In this document: in pieces, positions 34,862 to 43,498 of the stretch | Layout of the letters: every line of letters begins with the position of its first letter | Numbering within the stretch: position 1 is the first letter of the stretch | Source: Nocardia sp. CY41 | GTDB lineage: Bacteria; Actinomycetota; Actinomycetes; Mycobacteriales; Mycobacteriaceae | Direction of reading: 5' to 3' | DNA length: 64,000 nucleotides | Assembly (NCBI RefSeq): GCF_009829325.1 | Contig: NZ_VUOS01000019.1 | Span: 1-64,000, forward strand | Notes under the pieces: generated by a model | What the model saw: the letters and a program-made list of their open reading frames with translations, nothing else | Told to the model about the DNA's origin: nothing | Database searches by the model: none | Made by a program: the position numbers and the translations under genes

Positions 34862-35273
34862 CGTTCGGCACCCACTTCCACATCTCCACCAGCGTGCCGC
34901 GGCCCGGCGCCGAATCCACGGTCAGCCGGTCCATCAACCGCCGGGCTCCGGGGAGACCGAGCCCGAGCCCGCGTCCGGTGGAATAGCCGTCCTCCAGCGC
35001 CCTGGCGATGTCGATGATGCCGGGGCCCTGATCCTCGGCCTGCACCACCAGGGCTTGCCTACCCTCCCGGTCGTCGACGAGCAGGCGGATCTCGCCGCTG
35101 CCCGCGTAACTGGTGATGTTGCGGGCGATCTCGGAGATCGCCGTGGAGATCATCGTGCGGTCGGTCAGGGTGAATCCGAGTTTTGCTGCCAGTTCGCGTC
35201 CGGCTTGACGTGCGGTCACGATGTCTCCGGACACCCTGACCGCGATCACCACGTTCTCAGCGGCCACTGTCAC
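34854..35273 (-). CDS. rsbT: RsbT-like serine kinase / switch protein
   Basis: The 139-residue protein has a GHKL ATPase fold. The N-box is ISTAISEIARNITSYAGSG, the G1 box EDQGPGI, and the lid GRGLGLGLPGARRLMD. RsbT phosphorylates RsbS and RsbR in the stressosome and, once released, activates RsbU through its N-terminal domain. That partner domain is present in the last gene of this operon. The start at ATG 35273 overlaps the rsbS end by 17 bp. Confidence 0.9.
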   Translation of the reverse strand: MTVAAENVVIAVRVSGDIVTARQAGRELAAKLGFTLTDRTMISTAISEIARNITSYAGSGEIRLLVDDREGRQALVVQAEDQGPGIIDIARALEDGYSTGRGLGLGLPGARRLMDRLTVDSAPGRGTLVEMWKWVPNGA

Positions 35274-35646
35274 GACCGTCTCGCTGGCGACGGGCTGGGA
35301 TCTTGCGGTCCAACCAGGCGAGCCCCTCTTCCAGATCGAGGGCGGTGTGCATGTCCTCGAAGGTGAGCCCGAGTTGCACCATGGCGAACGCGACTTCCGG
35401 TTGCAGACCGACGATCACCGTTTCGGCGCCGCGCAGCTGCGTCATGTGCGCGATGGTACGCAAGGATCTCGCGGCGAACGAATCCATCACGTCGATGGCG
35501 GTGACATCGACGATGATGCCGTGTGCCCGATACTTGCTGACCTGTTTCATCAGGTCGTCCTGCAGGCGCTCGGTATCGGCATCGGTCAGTGCGGACTGCA
35601 CCGACGCGATGAGATAAGTCCCCTGTTTGAGAATCGGAACCGGCAT
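35257..35646 (-). CDS. rsbS: RsbS-like STAS protein of the stressosome
   Basis: The protein has 129 residues in a single STAS domain. The motif GIIVDVTAIDVMDSFAARSL places Ser56 at the site equivalent to the RsbT target serine of Bacillus RsbS. FAMVQLGLTFEDMHTALDLE is the usual C-terminal STAS helix. It forms the stressosome core with RsbR. The basic tail (PARRQRDGRDSGR) is extra and overlaps the rsbT start. Confidence 0.9.
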   Translation of the reverse strand: MPVPILKQGTYLIASVQSALTDADTERLQDDLMKQVSKYRAHGIIVDVTAIDVMDSFAARSLRTIAHMTQLRGAETVIVGLQPEVAFAMVQLGLTFEDMHTALDLEEGLAWLDRKIPARRQRDGRDSGR

Positions 35647-35659
35647 GTGACGCGCCTGA

Positions 35660-36565
35660 TCAGCGGCCGTCGCGTTCGGTCACCCGTTCGGTGACGCGAG
35701 AAACCTCATAGCCCAGCAGCCGTTCCGCCTCCTCGATACCGCCTTGCAGGTCGCCGACCGCGTTCATCTTCGACAGATCCAGGCCGATGGTGACCAGGGT
35801 GAGCGCGATCTCCGAGGACAAGCCGGTGATGATCACGTTCGCGCCCATCAGCCCGGACGCGTCGACGGTCTGCACCAAGTGGTTGGCCACGGTGGAGTCG
35901 ATCTGCGGCACACCGGTGATGTCGATGACGACCACCTTCGCGCGGTTGGCCCGGATGGCGCGCAGCAGCTGCTCGGTGAGCTGGCGGGCGCGCTGGCTGT
36001 CCAGCACGCCGATGATGGGAAGGATCAGCAGCTGCTCACGCACCTGGAGCACCGGGGTGGACAGCTCGCGGATGGCTTCCTGCTGCTGGCGGATGACGCG
36101 CTCGCGCTCCTGGACGAAGGACACGCCCACGGTGTTGGCGATGCGGTTGGCGGCCGGTTCGTAGGCGTCGAGCACCGCGTTGAGCAGTTCGAAGTCCGCC
36201 TGGTACTTCTCGAACAGCGACCGGGCCAGCACGTCGCGCAGCAGCAGCACGATGCCGAGCACCTCGTCGGTCTCGACGCCGCGCGGAATGATGCGCTCGG
36301 ACAGGTCGCGCGCGTAGGCCTGCAGCGCCTCGACGCTACCGGTCTCGAGCACCTCGACGTAGTTGTCGTAGACCGAGGTGGCCTCGGAGAAGATCTCTTC
36401 GGGCGTCATCGCGGTCAGCAATTGCGCGTCGGTGATGCGCCGCGCCCATTCCTCACGCAGCGCGGTGCGGTTCTGGCGCAGGTGCTCGACCAGCTGCGGG
36501 AGCAGGTTGTCGACCGGTCCCGCGGTCAGGGAATCCGCCGAAAGGCTCATGGACACCTCGGACAT
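35660..36565 (-). CDS. rsbR: RsbR-like stressosome scaffold (N-terminal sensor plus STAS)
   Basis: The 301-residue protein has an all-helical N-terminal domain of the RsbR_N/globin-like type (about residues 20-160: LREEWARRITDAQLLTAMTP, then SLFEKYQADFELLNAVLDAY). A linker carrying LSTPVLQV (Thr170) and a STAS domain with VIDITGVPQIDSTVANHLVQ (Ser224/Thr225) follow. These correspond to the two RsbT phosphorylation sites of Bacillus RsbR. It leads the operon, 13 bp before rsbS. The bound ligand of the N-domain cannot be deduced. Confidence 0.9.
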   Translation of the reverse strand: MSEVSMSLSADSLTAGPVDNLLPQLVEHLRQNRTALREEWARRITDAQLLTAMTPEEIFSEATSVYDNYVEVLETGSVEALQAYARDLSERIIPRGVETDEVLGIVLLLRDVLARSLFEKYQADFELLNAVLDAYEPAANRIANTVGVSFVQERERVIRQQQEAIRELSTPVLQVREQLLILPIIGVLDSQRARQLTEQLLRAIRANRAKVVVIDITGVPQIDSTVANHLVQTVDASGLMGANVIITGLSSEIALTLVTIGLDLSKMNAVGDLQGGIEEAERLLGYEVSRVTERVTERDGR

Positions 36566-36704
36566 GGAAACTCCTGCCCCTTTCGACGGGTTAGTCGGGA
36601 TCTTCGTGCATTCGGCGCTAGCCGATTCCGAGCCTAGTCATACCCCACCCGCGTCACCGGCGAAACCTACCGCTTGTTCGCCGGATGTTCGAGTGTGACG
36701 GACC

Positions 36705-37322
36705 TTACGGCACCGTAGCGAACCCGCGTTCCAGCGCTGCGAGCGCCTCGTCCAAATACACGGTGAGGTCCGCGTCGGCACGGGCCAGCCAGGCGTCGAA
36801 CGCGGCGCGCGCCGCCGCCAGCGTGGTCCGTCCGACGGCGAGCGGGATGAGCCCGTCCTCCGGTTCGCCGAGCCGGCTCGCCGCGAACGCGCTCACGGCG
36901 CGCTCCCAGGCGTCGTAGTGCGCACCGGCGGTGGCGGCGAGCGCGGGGACGGTGGCGACCAGTTGCATACGGGTGCGCAGTTCCGGAACGTCCTCGGCAC
37001 GATATTGATTGGCGCTCACCACGATCCGGCGCACGGCGGTCATCATCGGCACGTCGTCCGGCACCGTCGCGAACGCGGCGCGCAGGGCGGCGACCTCGTC
37101 GTCGAACTGCCACCACAGCACCTCCGCCTTGGTGGGGAAGTACCGGAAGAAGGTGCGTCCGCTGATGCCCGCGGCGGCGGCGATCTGCTCGACGGTGGTC
37201 TCGTCGAAGCCCTGTTCACTGAACAGCCGCATGGCGATCACTTCGAGTTCGCGCTTGGTGGTGCCTCGTGGGCGGCCGCGCGTGGGCCGGTTCTCCAGCA
37301 TCGTCTGATTGTGCTCGCCCAC
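36705..37322 (-). CDS. mftR: TetR family regulator, MftR-like
   Basis: The protein has 205 residues. The TetR HTH lies at about residues 22-70 (RELEVIAMRLFSEQGFDETT, then VEQIAAAAGISGRTFFRYFP, then TKAEVLWWQFDDEVAAL). The phrase GRTFFRYFPTKAEVLW and the following ATVPDDVPMMTAVRRIVV match the pattern of MftR, the acyl-CoA-responsive repressor of mycofactocin genes. It is divergent from mftE across only 43 bp containing a palindrome. ATG 37322 and ATG 37301 are alternative starts. Confidence 0.82.
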   Translation of the reverse strand: MGEHNQTMLENRPTRGRPRGTTKRELEVIAMRLFSEQGFDETTVEQIAAAAGISGRTFFRYFPTKAEVLWWQFDDEVAALRAAFATVPDDVPMMTAVRRIVVSANQYRAEDVPELRTRMQLVATVPALAATAGAHYDAWERAVSAFAASRLGEPEDGLIPLAVGRTTLAAARAAFDAWLARADADLTVYLDEALAALERGFATVP

Positions 37323-37334
37323 CGCGGCTATTGA

Positions 37335-37355
37335 TTATGTCAGTGACTGACGATA
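37335..37355. promoter_or_regulatory. Palindromic operator between mftR and mftE
   Basis: Core arms GTCAGT (37339-37344) and ACTGAC (37346-37351) are perfect around a central G and are flanked by TTAT and GATAA. It fills the middle of the 43-bp divergent promoter, so binding should control both directions. MftR binding is inferred. Confidence 0.6.
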
Positions 37356-37365
37356 ATCTCGCGAC

Positions 37366-38067
37366 ATGTTGGCGGATCTCACCTGGCCCGAGGCGGGCGC
37401 GCGCGCCGCCGCGGGTGCGATCCTCGCCGTGGCGGTCGGGGCGACCGAGCAGCACGGCCCGCATCTGCCGCTGTCCACCGACACCGACGTCGCCGCGGCG
37501 CTGTGCGCCCGGCTGGCCGCCGCGCGCCCGGACGTGCTCGTCGGCCCCGCGATCCCGTACGGCGCCAGCGGCGAGCACGCGGGCTTCCCCGGCACACTGT
37601 CGATCGGGCAGGCGGCGCTGGAACTGCTGGTGGTCGAGCTGTGCCGCTCGGCGACCGACACCTTCGACCGCGTCCTGCTGGTCAACTGGCACGGCGGCAA
37701 CATCGAAGCGCTGCGCCGGGCGACGGAACTGCTGCGCGCCGAGTCACGCGACGTGCGGCTGTTCTTGCCGCGCTTCGACGGCGACCCGCACGCGGGCCGG
37801 TCGGAGACGGCGCTGCAACTGGCGCTGGCGCCCGAGCGCGTACGCGACGACCGCTCCGCAGCGGGGGACACCCGCCCGTTGGCCGAACTGCTGCCGCTGC
37901 TGCGTCGCGGCGGAGTACGCGCGGTGAGCGCCAACGGCGTGCTCGGCGACCCGGCGGGCGCGACCGCCGCCGAGGGCGCGGCCCTGCTCGCGCACCTGAG
38001 CACCGACCTGATCGACCGAACCCGGCTCTGGTGGCCGGAGAACTCCCCGGAAAGGACCGGAACATGA
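37366..38067 (+). CDS. mftE: Creatininase-family peptidase MftE-like
   Basis: The protein has 233 residues. Metal-binding creatininase motifs are present: AVGATEQHGPHLPLSTDTDV, PAIPYGASGEHAGFPGTLSI, VNWHGGNIEALR and GDPHAGRSETALQLAL. These match MftE, which removes the VY-derived core from the modified MftA precursor peptide. The rest of the pathway genes (mftA, mftB, mftC, mftF) are not in the window. The gene overlaps mftD by 4 bp. A general creatininase is the alternative, but the GASGEH segment and the mftR/mftD neighbours favour MftE. Confidence 0.8.
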   Translation: MLADLTWPEAGARAAAGAILAVAVGATEQHGPHLPLSTDTDVAAALCARLAAARPDVLVGPAIPYGASGEHAGFPGTLSIGQAALELLVVELCRSATDTFDRVLLVNWHGGNIEALRRATELLRAESRDVRLFLPRFDGDPHAGRSETALQLALAPERVRDDRSAAGDTRPLAELLPLLRRGGVRAVSANGVLGDPAGATAAEGAALLAHLSTDLIDRTRLWWPENSPERTGT

Positions 38068-39287
38068 ACCCGTGGTTCGAGACCGTCGCCGAAGCGCAGC
38101 GGCGGGCGAAGAAGCGCCTGCCGAAATCGGTGTACGGCGCGTTGATCGCCGGCTCCGAGCGCGGCCAGACCATCGAGGACAACCAGCGGGCGTTCATCGA
38201 ACTGGGTTTCGCGCCGCACGTGGCCGGGCCGATCGGCGAGCGCGACCAGTCGACGACCGTACTGGGACAGCATCTTTCGATGCCGGTGCTGATCTCGCCG
38301 ACCGGTGTGCAGGCGGTGCACCCCGACGGCGAGGTGGCCGTGGCCCGGGCAGCCGCGGCGCGCGGCATCGCGATGGGCTTGAGTTCGTTCGCCAGCAAGC
38401 CGATCGAAGAGGTGATCGCGGCCAACCCGGCGACGTTCTTCCAGTTGTACTGGTGCGGCGGCAAGGACGAGATCCTGCAGCGGATGCGGCGGGCGAAGGA
38501 CGCGGGTGCGGTCGGTTTGATCCTGACGCTGGACTGGTCGTTCTCGCACGGGCGGGACTGGGGCAGCCCGGTCATCCCGGAGAAGCTGGATCTGCGCACC
38601 ATGCTGAAGTTCGCGCCGCAGACCCTGGCGCGTCCACGCTGGTTGGCGACGTACGTGCGATCGGGCAGCATCCCGGACCTGACCGCGCCGAACATGGCCA
38701 TCGGTGACGCCCCTGCGCCGGGCTTCTTCGGCGCCTACGGCGAATGGATGGGCACGCCGCCGCCGGACTGGGCGGATGTGCGGTGGGTCTGCGAGCAGTG
38801 GGAAGGTCCGGTGCTGCTCAAGGGCGTCATGCGGGTGGACGACGCGCTGCGCGCCGTCGACGCGGGTGTGGCGGGGATCTCGGTGTCCAACCACGGTGGC
38901 AACAATCTCGACGGCACCCCCGCCGCGATCCGGGCGCTGCCGGTGCTGGCGGACGCGGTGGGCTCGCAGATCGAGGTGTTGCTCGACGGCGGCATCCGGC
39001 GCGGCAGCGACGTGGTGAAGGCCGTGGCGCTGGGCGCGCGGGCGGTGCTGATCGGGCGCGCCTACCTCTGGGGGCTGGCCGCGAACGGGCAGGCCGGCGT
39101 GGAGAACGTGCTGGACGTCCTGCGCGGCGGCATCGACTCGGCGCTGCTGGGTCTGCGCAAGACGCGCGTCACCGATCTGGACCGCTCGGACGTGGTGGTG
39201 CCCGCCGGGTTCGAGCGAGCGCTCGGGCTGCCGGAAACGTCCACCGCGGCAACCGCGCCCGCCGGTCACGCGGCTACGCCCGCCTGA
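38064..39287 (+). CDS. mftD: FMN-dependent alpha-hydroxy-acid dehydrogenase, MftD-like
   Basis: The 407-residue protein starts at ATG 38064, in an ATGA overlap with mftE. Flavoprotein landmarks are AKKRLPKSVYGALIAGSERG, PVLISPTGVQAVHPDGEVAV, FFQLYWCGGKD, GVAGISVSNHGGNNLDGTPA (with the catalytic SNHGG) and VLLDGGIRRGSDVVKAVALG. The phrases KSVYGALIAGSERG and NHGGNNLDGTPA are typical of MftD, which converts the AHDP intermediate into pre-mycofactocin. The usual order is mftD then mftE; here it is reversed. Confidence 0.87.
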   Translation: MNPWFETVAEAQRRAKKRLPKSVYGALIAGSERGQTIEDNQRAFIELGFAPHVAGPIGERDQSTTVLGQHLSMPVLISPTGVQAVHPDGEVAVARAAAARGIAMGLSSFASKPIEEVIAANPATFFQLYWCGGKDEILQRMRRAKDAGAVGLILTLDWSFSHGRDWGSPVIPEKLDLRTMLKFAPQTLARPRWLATYVRSGSIPDLTAPNMAIGDAPAPGFFGAYGEWMGTPPPDWADVRWVCEQWEGPVLLKGVMRVDDALRAVDAGVAGISVSNHGGNNLDGTPAAIRALPVLADAVGSQIEVLLDGGIRRGSDVVKAVALGARAVLIGRAYLWGLAANGQAGVENVLDVLRGGIDSALLGLRKTRVTDLDRSDVVVPAGFERALGLPETSTAATAPAGHAATPA

Positions 39288-39291
39288 ACGG

Positions 39292-39762
39292 TCAACTTTC
39301 GGTCGCCGCCCGGCGGTGGTGCGCGAGCAAGGTGTCGTAGATGTCGGCCAAGGCGGCCAGCTGCTGACGATCGAGGATGTCGATCATGTGCCTGCGCACG
39401 CTGTGCACGTGCGCGGGCGCGGCGCCGGTCAGGACGTCGGCGCCGCGCGGAGTGAGCTTGGCGGCGGTGCGGCGGGCGTCGTCGGGGATCGGCTCGCGGA
39501 CGACCAGCTCCCGTTTCTCCATCCGGGTGATCTGGTGGGACAACCTGCTCTGCGACCATTCCAGCTTGGCCGCGAGGTCGGCGAAGGTGAGCCGGTGGTC
39601 GGGCGCCTCGGCCAGATAGGCCAGCACCGAGTATTCGACGTAGGTGAGGTTGGACTCCTTGGTGGAGTCCCGCCCGACCGCCGCGGCGATGAGGTCGCGG
39701 GTGCGCACGAAACCCAGCCAGGCGCGCATCTCGACGTCATCGAGCCAAGGGGGATCGGTCAC
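39292..39762 (-). CDS. MarR family transcriptional regulator
   Basis: The protein has 156 residues. It has a winged HTH (LTYVEYSVLAYLAEAPDHRL, then TFADLAAKLEWSQSRLSHQI, then TRMEKRELVVREPIPDDARR) with the wing DDARRTAAKLTPRG, and terminal dimerisation helices. It ends 4 bp after the mftD stop on the opposite strand and is divergent from fumarase. A near-palindrome at 39812 in the shared promoter region is a likely binding site. Confidence 0.9.
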   Translation of the reverse strand: MTDPPWLDDVEMRAWLGFVRTRDLIAAAVGRDSTKESNLTYVEYSVLAYLAEAPDHRLTFADLAAKLEWSQSRLSHQITRMEKRELVVREPIPDDARRTAAKLTPRGADVLTGAAPAHVHSVRRHMIDILDRQQLAALADIYDTLLAHHRRAATES

Positions 39763-39811
39763 GATAGCGCTCCAAACTCTGACGTGTCTCCATGAGAGGT
39801 AGCATCACCGG

Positions 39812-39827
39812 GGTTGAACGTGCAACC
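39812..39827. promoter_or_regulatory. Candidate MarR operator
   Basis: GGTTGAACGTGCAACC is a 16-bp near-palindrome with five perfect outer pairs around ACGT, 50 bp upstream of the MarR start. A second GGTTG-CCTAACC-like element occurs near 39853-39864. Both fit MarR-type sites. Confidence 0.42.
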
Positions 39828-39957
39828 TTTCCCGGGCAACTGTCCGAGATAGGGTTGCCTAACCAGGAGTGGCCCAGGCGGTGGTGGCTAGGCTCGCTGT
39901 GCTCGTGACCAGCCCGGCCGTTCGCGGCGCTCGGGCCCACCCAAAGGAGTGCGACTG

Positions 39958-41634
<1,677 letters not shown>

Positions 41635-41653
41635 CTCGCCCTCGACCGGCATG

Positions 41654-41685
41654 CGGCAGGACGCGGACACACCGATGTCCTGCCG
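41654..41685. terminator. Hairpin downstream of fumarase
   Basis: CGGCAGGAC (41654-41662) and GTCCTGCCG (41677-41685) form a perfect 9-bp stem with a 14-base loop, 19 bp after the fumarase stop. Confidence 0.55.
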
Positions 41686-41771
41686 ATCACCGGGTTCTCG
41701 GCGTCGTCGCAGCGGGCAGGCTTAGCGAAGTACATCGTTGATTCCGGCACCGATGCGGGTCGAGGAGAGCT

Positions 41772-42236
41772 ATGAGCACATCCGGGCCAGTACCGACGGC
41801 ATTGTGTATCACCGAGTCGGCTGCCTCTCGGTTGGCCGATCGCGCTGCCCGGGAGGGCACCAGCAGTACCGCCCTGCTCGATCGGCTCATCCGGGAAGGC
41901 GTCGATCAGCTCGAGCACCCCGGGATCGTCTTCCGCGGTCCGCTGCACGACCGCCGCGCCGCGCTTTCTGCCGGACCGGAGGTCTGGGAAGTCGTTGCGC
42001 GCCTGCGGGAACTGGACGGACCCGTGGAACGCCGGATCGCCGTGCTCAGCGCCAAGTCGGACCTGAACACGAGCAAGATCAGACTGGCCCTCGCCTACGC
42101 ACGGGCGCACGACGGCGAGATCCTGGAGCGGATTGCGCGCAATAAGCAAGCGGCGGAGTCGGTTCACCGTCGCGGTGTCCGGGTGGCCGCGCCCGCGTCG
42201 TCACCGAGCGCGCTGGACGGTCCGCCGTGTGCGTGA
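41772..42236 (+). CDS. Antitoxin-like protein (CopG/VapB-like N-terminus plus DUF433-like segment)
   Basis: The protein has 154 residues. The first part (ITESAASRLADRAAREGTSS, then TALLDRLIREGVDQLEHPGI) resembles ribbon-helix-helix antitoxins. The following HPGIVFRGPLHDRRAALSAG, then PEVWEVVARLREL resembles DUF433-type antitoxins, whose usual partner is a PIN or DUF5615 toxin. No toxin gene follows: the next 675 bp carries only a doubtful minus-strand ORF. It is therefore an orphan antitoxin or a solitary regulator. The family call is tentative. Confidence 0.6.
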   Translation: MSTSGPVPTALCITESAASRLADRAAREGTSSTALLDRLIREGVDQLEHPGIVFRGPLHDRRAALSAGPEVWEVVARLRELDGPVERRIAVLSAKSDLNTSKIRLALAYARAHDGEILERIARNKQAAESVHRRGVRVAAPASSPSALDGPPCA

Positions 42237-42420
42237 TCCGGCCGGTTCGTCCGAGGCGGCCGATCTCCACATCACTGGGGAAGACAATGTGAAATTCCTG
42301 GCAATCCACCCGACGCGGGCGGCTGACGGCGCGAGCCGACAGTCGCCCGCAGCGCGTTTGCGGCCCAGAACCATCCATGGCTCGGACCGACAGCCGCTGT
42401 GTGAAACGGAGGCAGTTGCT

Positions 42421-42621
42421 TCATGGCGGGGTAGGCGCGACATACAGGCCGAAAGGGACACATCGCTCTCCGAAATCCTCGATGTTCCGGGCGATCTCGG
42501 CCATGATACGGCGCATATGGTTCAAAACCCCCTTGGATTCCGACATTTCGGAGGTAGTAGCCATAGCGGTCGGATTGTGATCCACAACACTGGAATAGAT
42601 TGTGGACAGCCGGTTTTCCAT
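42421..42621 (-). CDS. Possible small hypothetical protein (66 residues)
   Basis: It reads MENRLSTIYSSVVDHNPTAM and later HMRRIMAEIARNIEDFGERC, ending in a Pro tail. The composition is protein-like, but third-position G/C is only moderate and no ribosome binding site is visible. It lies alone in the AT-richer gap. It may be a remnant of an acquired gene; no family recognised. Confidence 0.3.
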   Translation of the reverse strand: MENRLSTIYSSVVDHNPTAMATTSEMSESKGVLNHMRRIMAEIARNIEDFGERCVPFGLYVAPTPP

Positions 42622-42754
42622 GCGCGACGAAAAGTTAGCTACTTCAGGTCAATTGGGCCGATAACGGACATATCAGATGTGCATTATCCCAAGTTGTGGA
42701 GTGTCCTGTGGAATTCGCTGGATGTTGTCCACATGACCGAGTGCTGGGTGTGGA
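42578..42754. repeat. Cluster of DnaA-box-like TCCACA/TGTGGA hexamers
   Basis: Six hexamer cores occur at 42581 (TCCACA), 42601, 42695, 42707, 42749 (TGTGGA) and 42728 (TCCACA). The nonamer TTGTCCACA at 42725-42733 equals the actinobacterial DnaA-box consensus. CTGTCCACA (minus strand, 42601-42609) also fits the degenerate consensus. The spacing is irregular. A DnaA-binding locus is inferred, not shown. Confidence 0.45.
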
Positions 42755-42911
42755 GGGAGGGTGGCAGGGTCGGGTCCGCGTCCGGCCGCGGGGGCGTGCG
42801 ATAGCGGGCTCTGAGCGGGGAGTGGAAGCAGGCGCGTCGTAGTGAGTATCTTCCCGCGCCTCCGATCGGGGCATATCCGGCATAGGTGACCGCAGGCGAT
42901 AGCATCGGCGC

Positions 42912-43439
42912 ATGGTGCTTGGGAATTCTGCGCGGAGTCGGGTGGCGGTAGTGCTATCGGTGGCGGTGCTTCCGGCGTTGGTCGCGACAGGTGCGCTGGC
43001 GGGGCAGGCGCGGGCCGACACCGCCGTCGCCATCGAGCAGCGGGAGTCGGTGGGCTCGGCGACAGGAACCGAGGGGCTCGATCCCAAGCTGGCGTTGGCC
43101 TACACCCTGGCGGAGCGGGAGGCGCACGCTCAGGGAATGCCCTTGTCCATCACCTCCGGATATCGGACCCCCGCCGAGCAGCAGGCGCTGTGGGAGGACG
43201 GCGTGGCGACCTACGGCCCGGAGGACGCGCGCCGCTGGGTGCTGCCGCCGGAGGAGTCCACCCACGTCTCCGGCGACGCGATCGACGTCGGTCCGCAGCA
43301 GGGCGCACGGTGGCTCGAGGCGAACGGCTACCGATGGGGCCTGTGCCGGATGTTCGAGAACGAATGGTGGCATTTCGAGCTGGCCACCGTGCCGGGCACG
43401 GACTGCCCGCCGATGACCCCGGACGCGAGCGTGCGCTGA
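42912..43439 (+). CDS. Secreted D-alanyl-D-alanine carboxypeptidase (VanY type, M15B)
   Basis: The protein has 175 residues. The signal peptide covers residues 1-36 (VAVVLSVAVLPALVATGALA). The M15B zinc motifs are present: SITSGYRTPAEQQALW, then STHVSGDAIDV supplying H-x(6)-D, and EWWHFEL supplying the catalytic Glu and the third ligand. It trims terminal D-Ala from peptidoglycan stem peptides. Two cysteines (LCRMFE, GTDCPP) could form a disulfide. It is convergent with the Jet operon, 59 bp from the jetC stop. Confidence 0.9.
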   Translation: MVLGNSARSRVAVVLSVAVLPALVATGALAGQARADTAVAIEQRESVGSATGTEGLDPKLALAYTLAEREAHAQGMPLSITSGYRTPAEQQALWEDGVATYGPEDARRWVLPPEESTHVSGDAIDVGPQQGARWLEANGYRWGLCRMFENEWWHFELATVPGTDCPPMTPDASVR

Positions 43440-43498
43440 TCCACCGCCGATCCGCTGGACACCTTGCTCGACGCGATGCTCCGGGATGAGCCGGTCGG

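Larger units (their letters stand above)
42237..42911. other. AT-richer gap with repeated TGTGGA/TCCACA motifs
   Basis: This 675-bp gap lies between the antitoxin-like gene and vanY. It has lower GC from about 42480 to 42740, one possible minus-strand small ORF (42421-42621) and a cluster of DnaA-box-like hexamers listed separately. No RNA gene is recognisable. Confidence 0.4.

Noticed and set aside
42421..42621. The small minus-strand ORF as the toxin partner of the antitoxin-like gene
   Set aside because: It has neither the acidic PIN residues nor a DUF5615 pattern, and it lies on the opposite strand. It is kept only as a low-confidence hypothetical gene.
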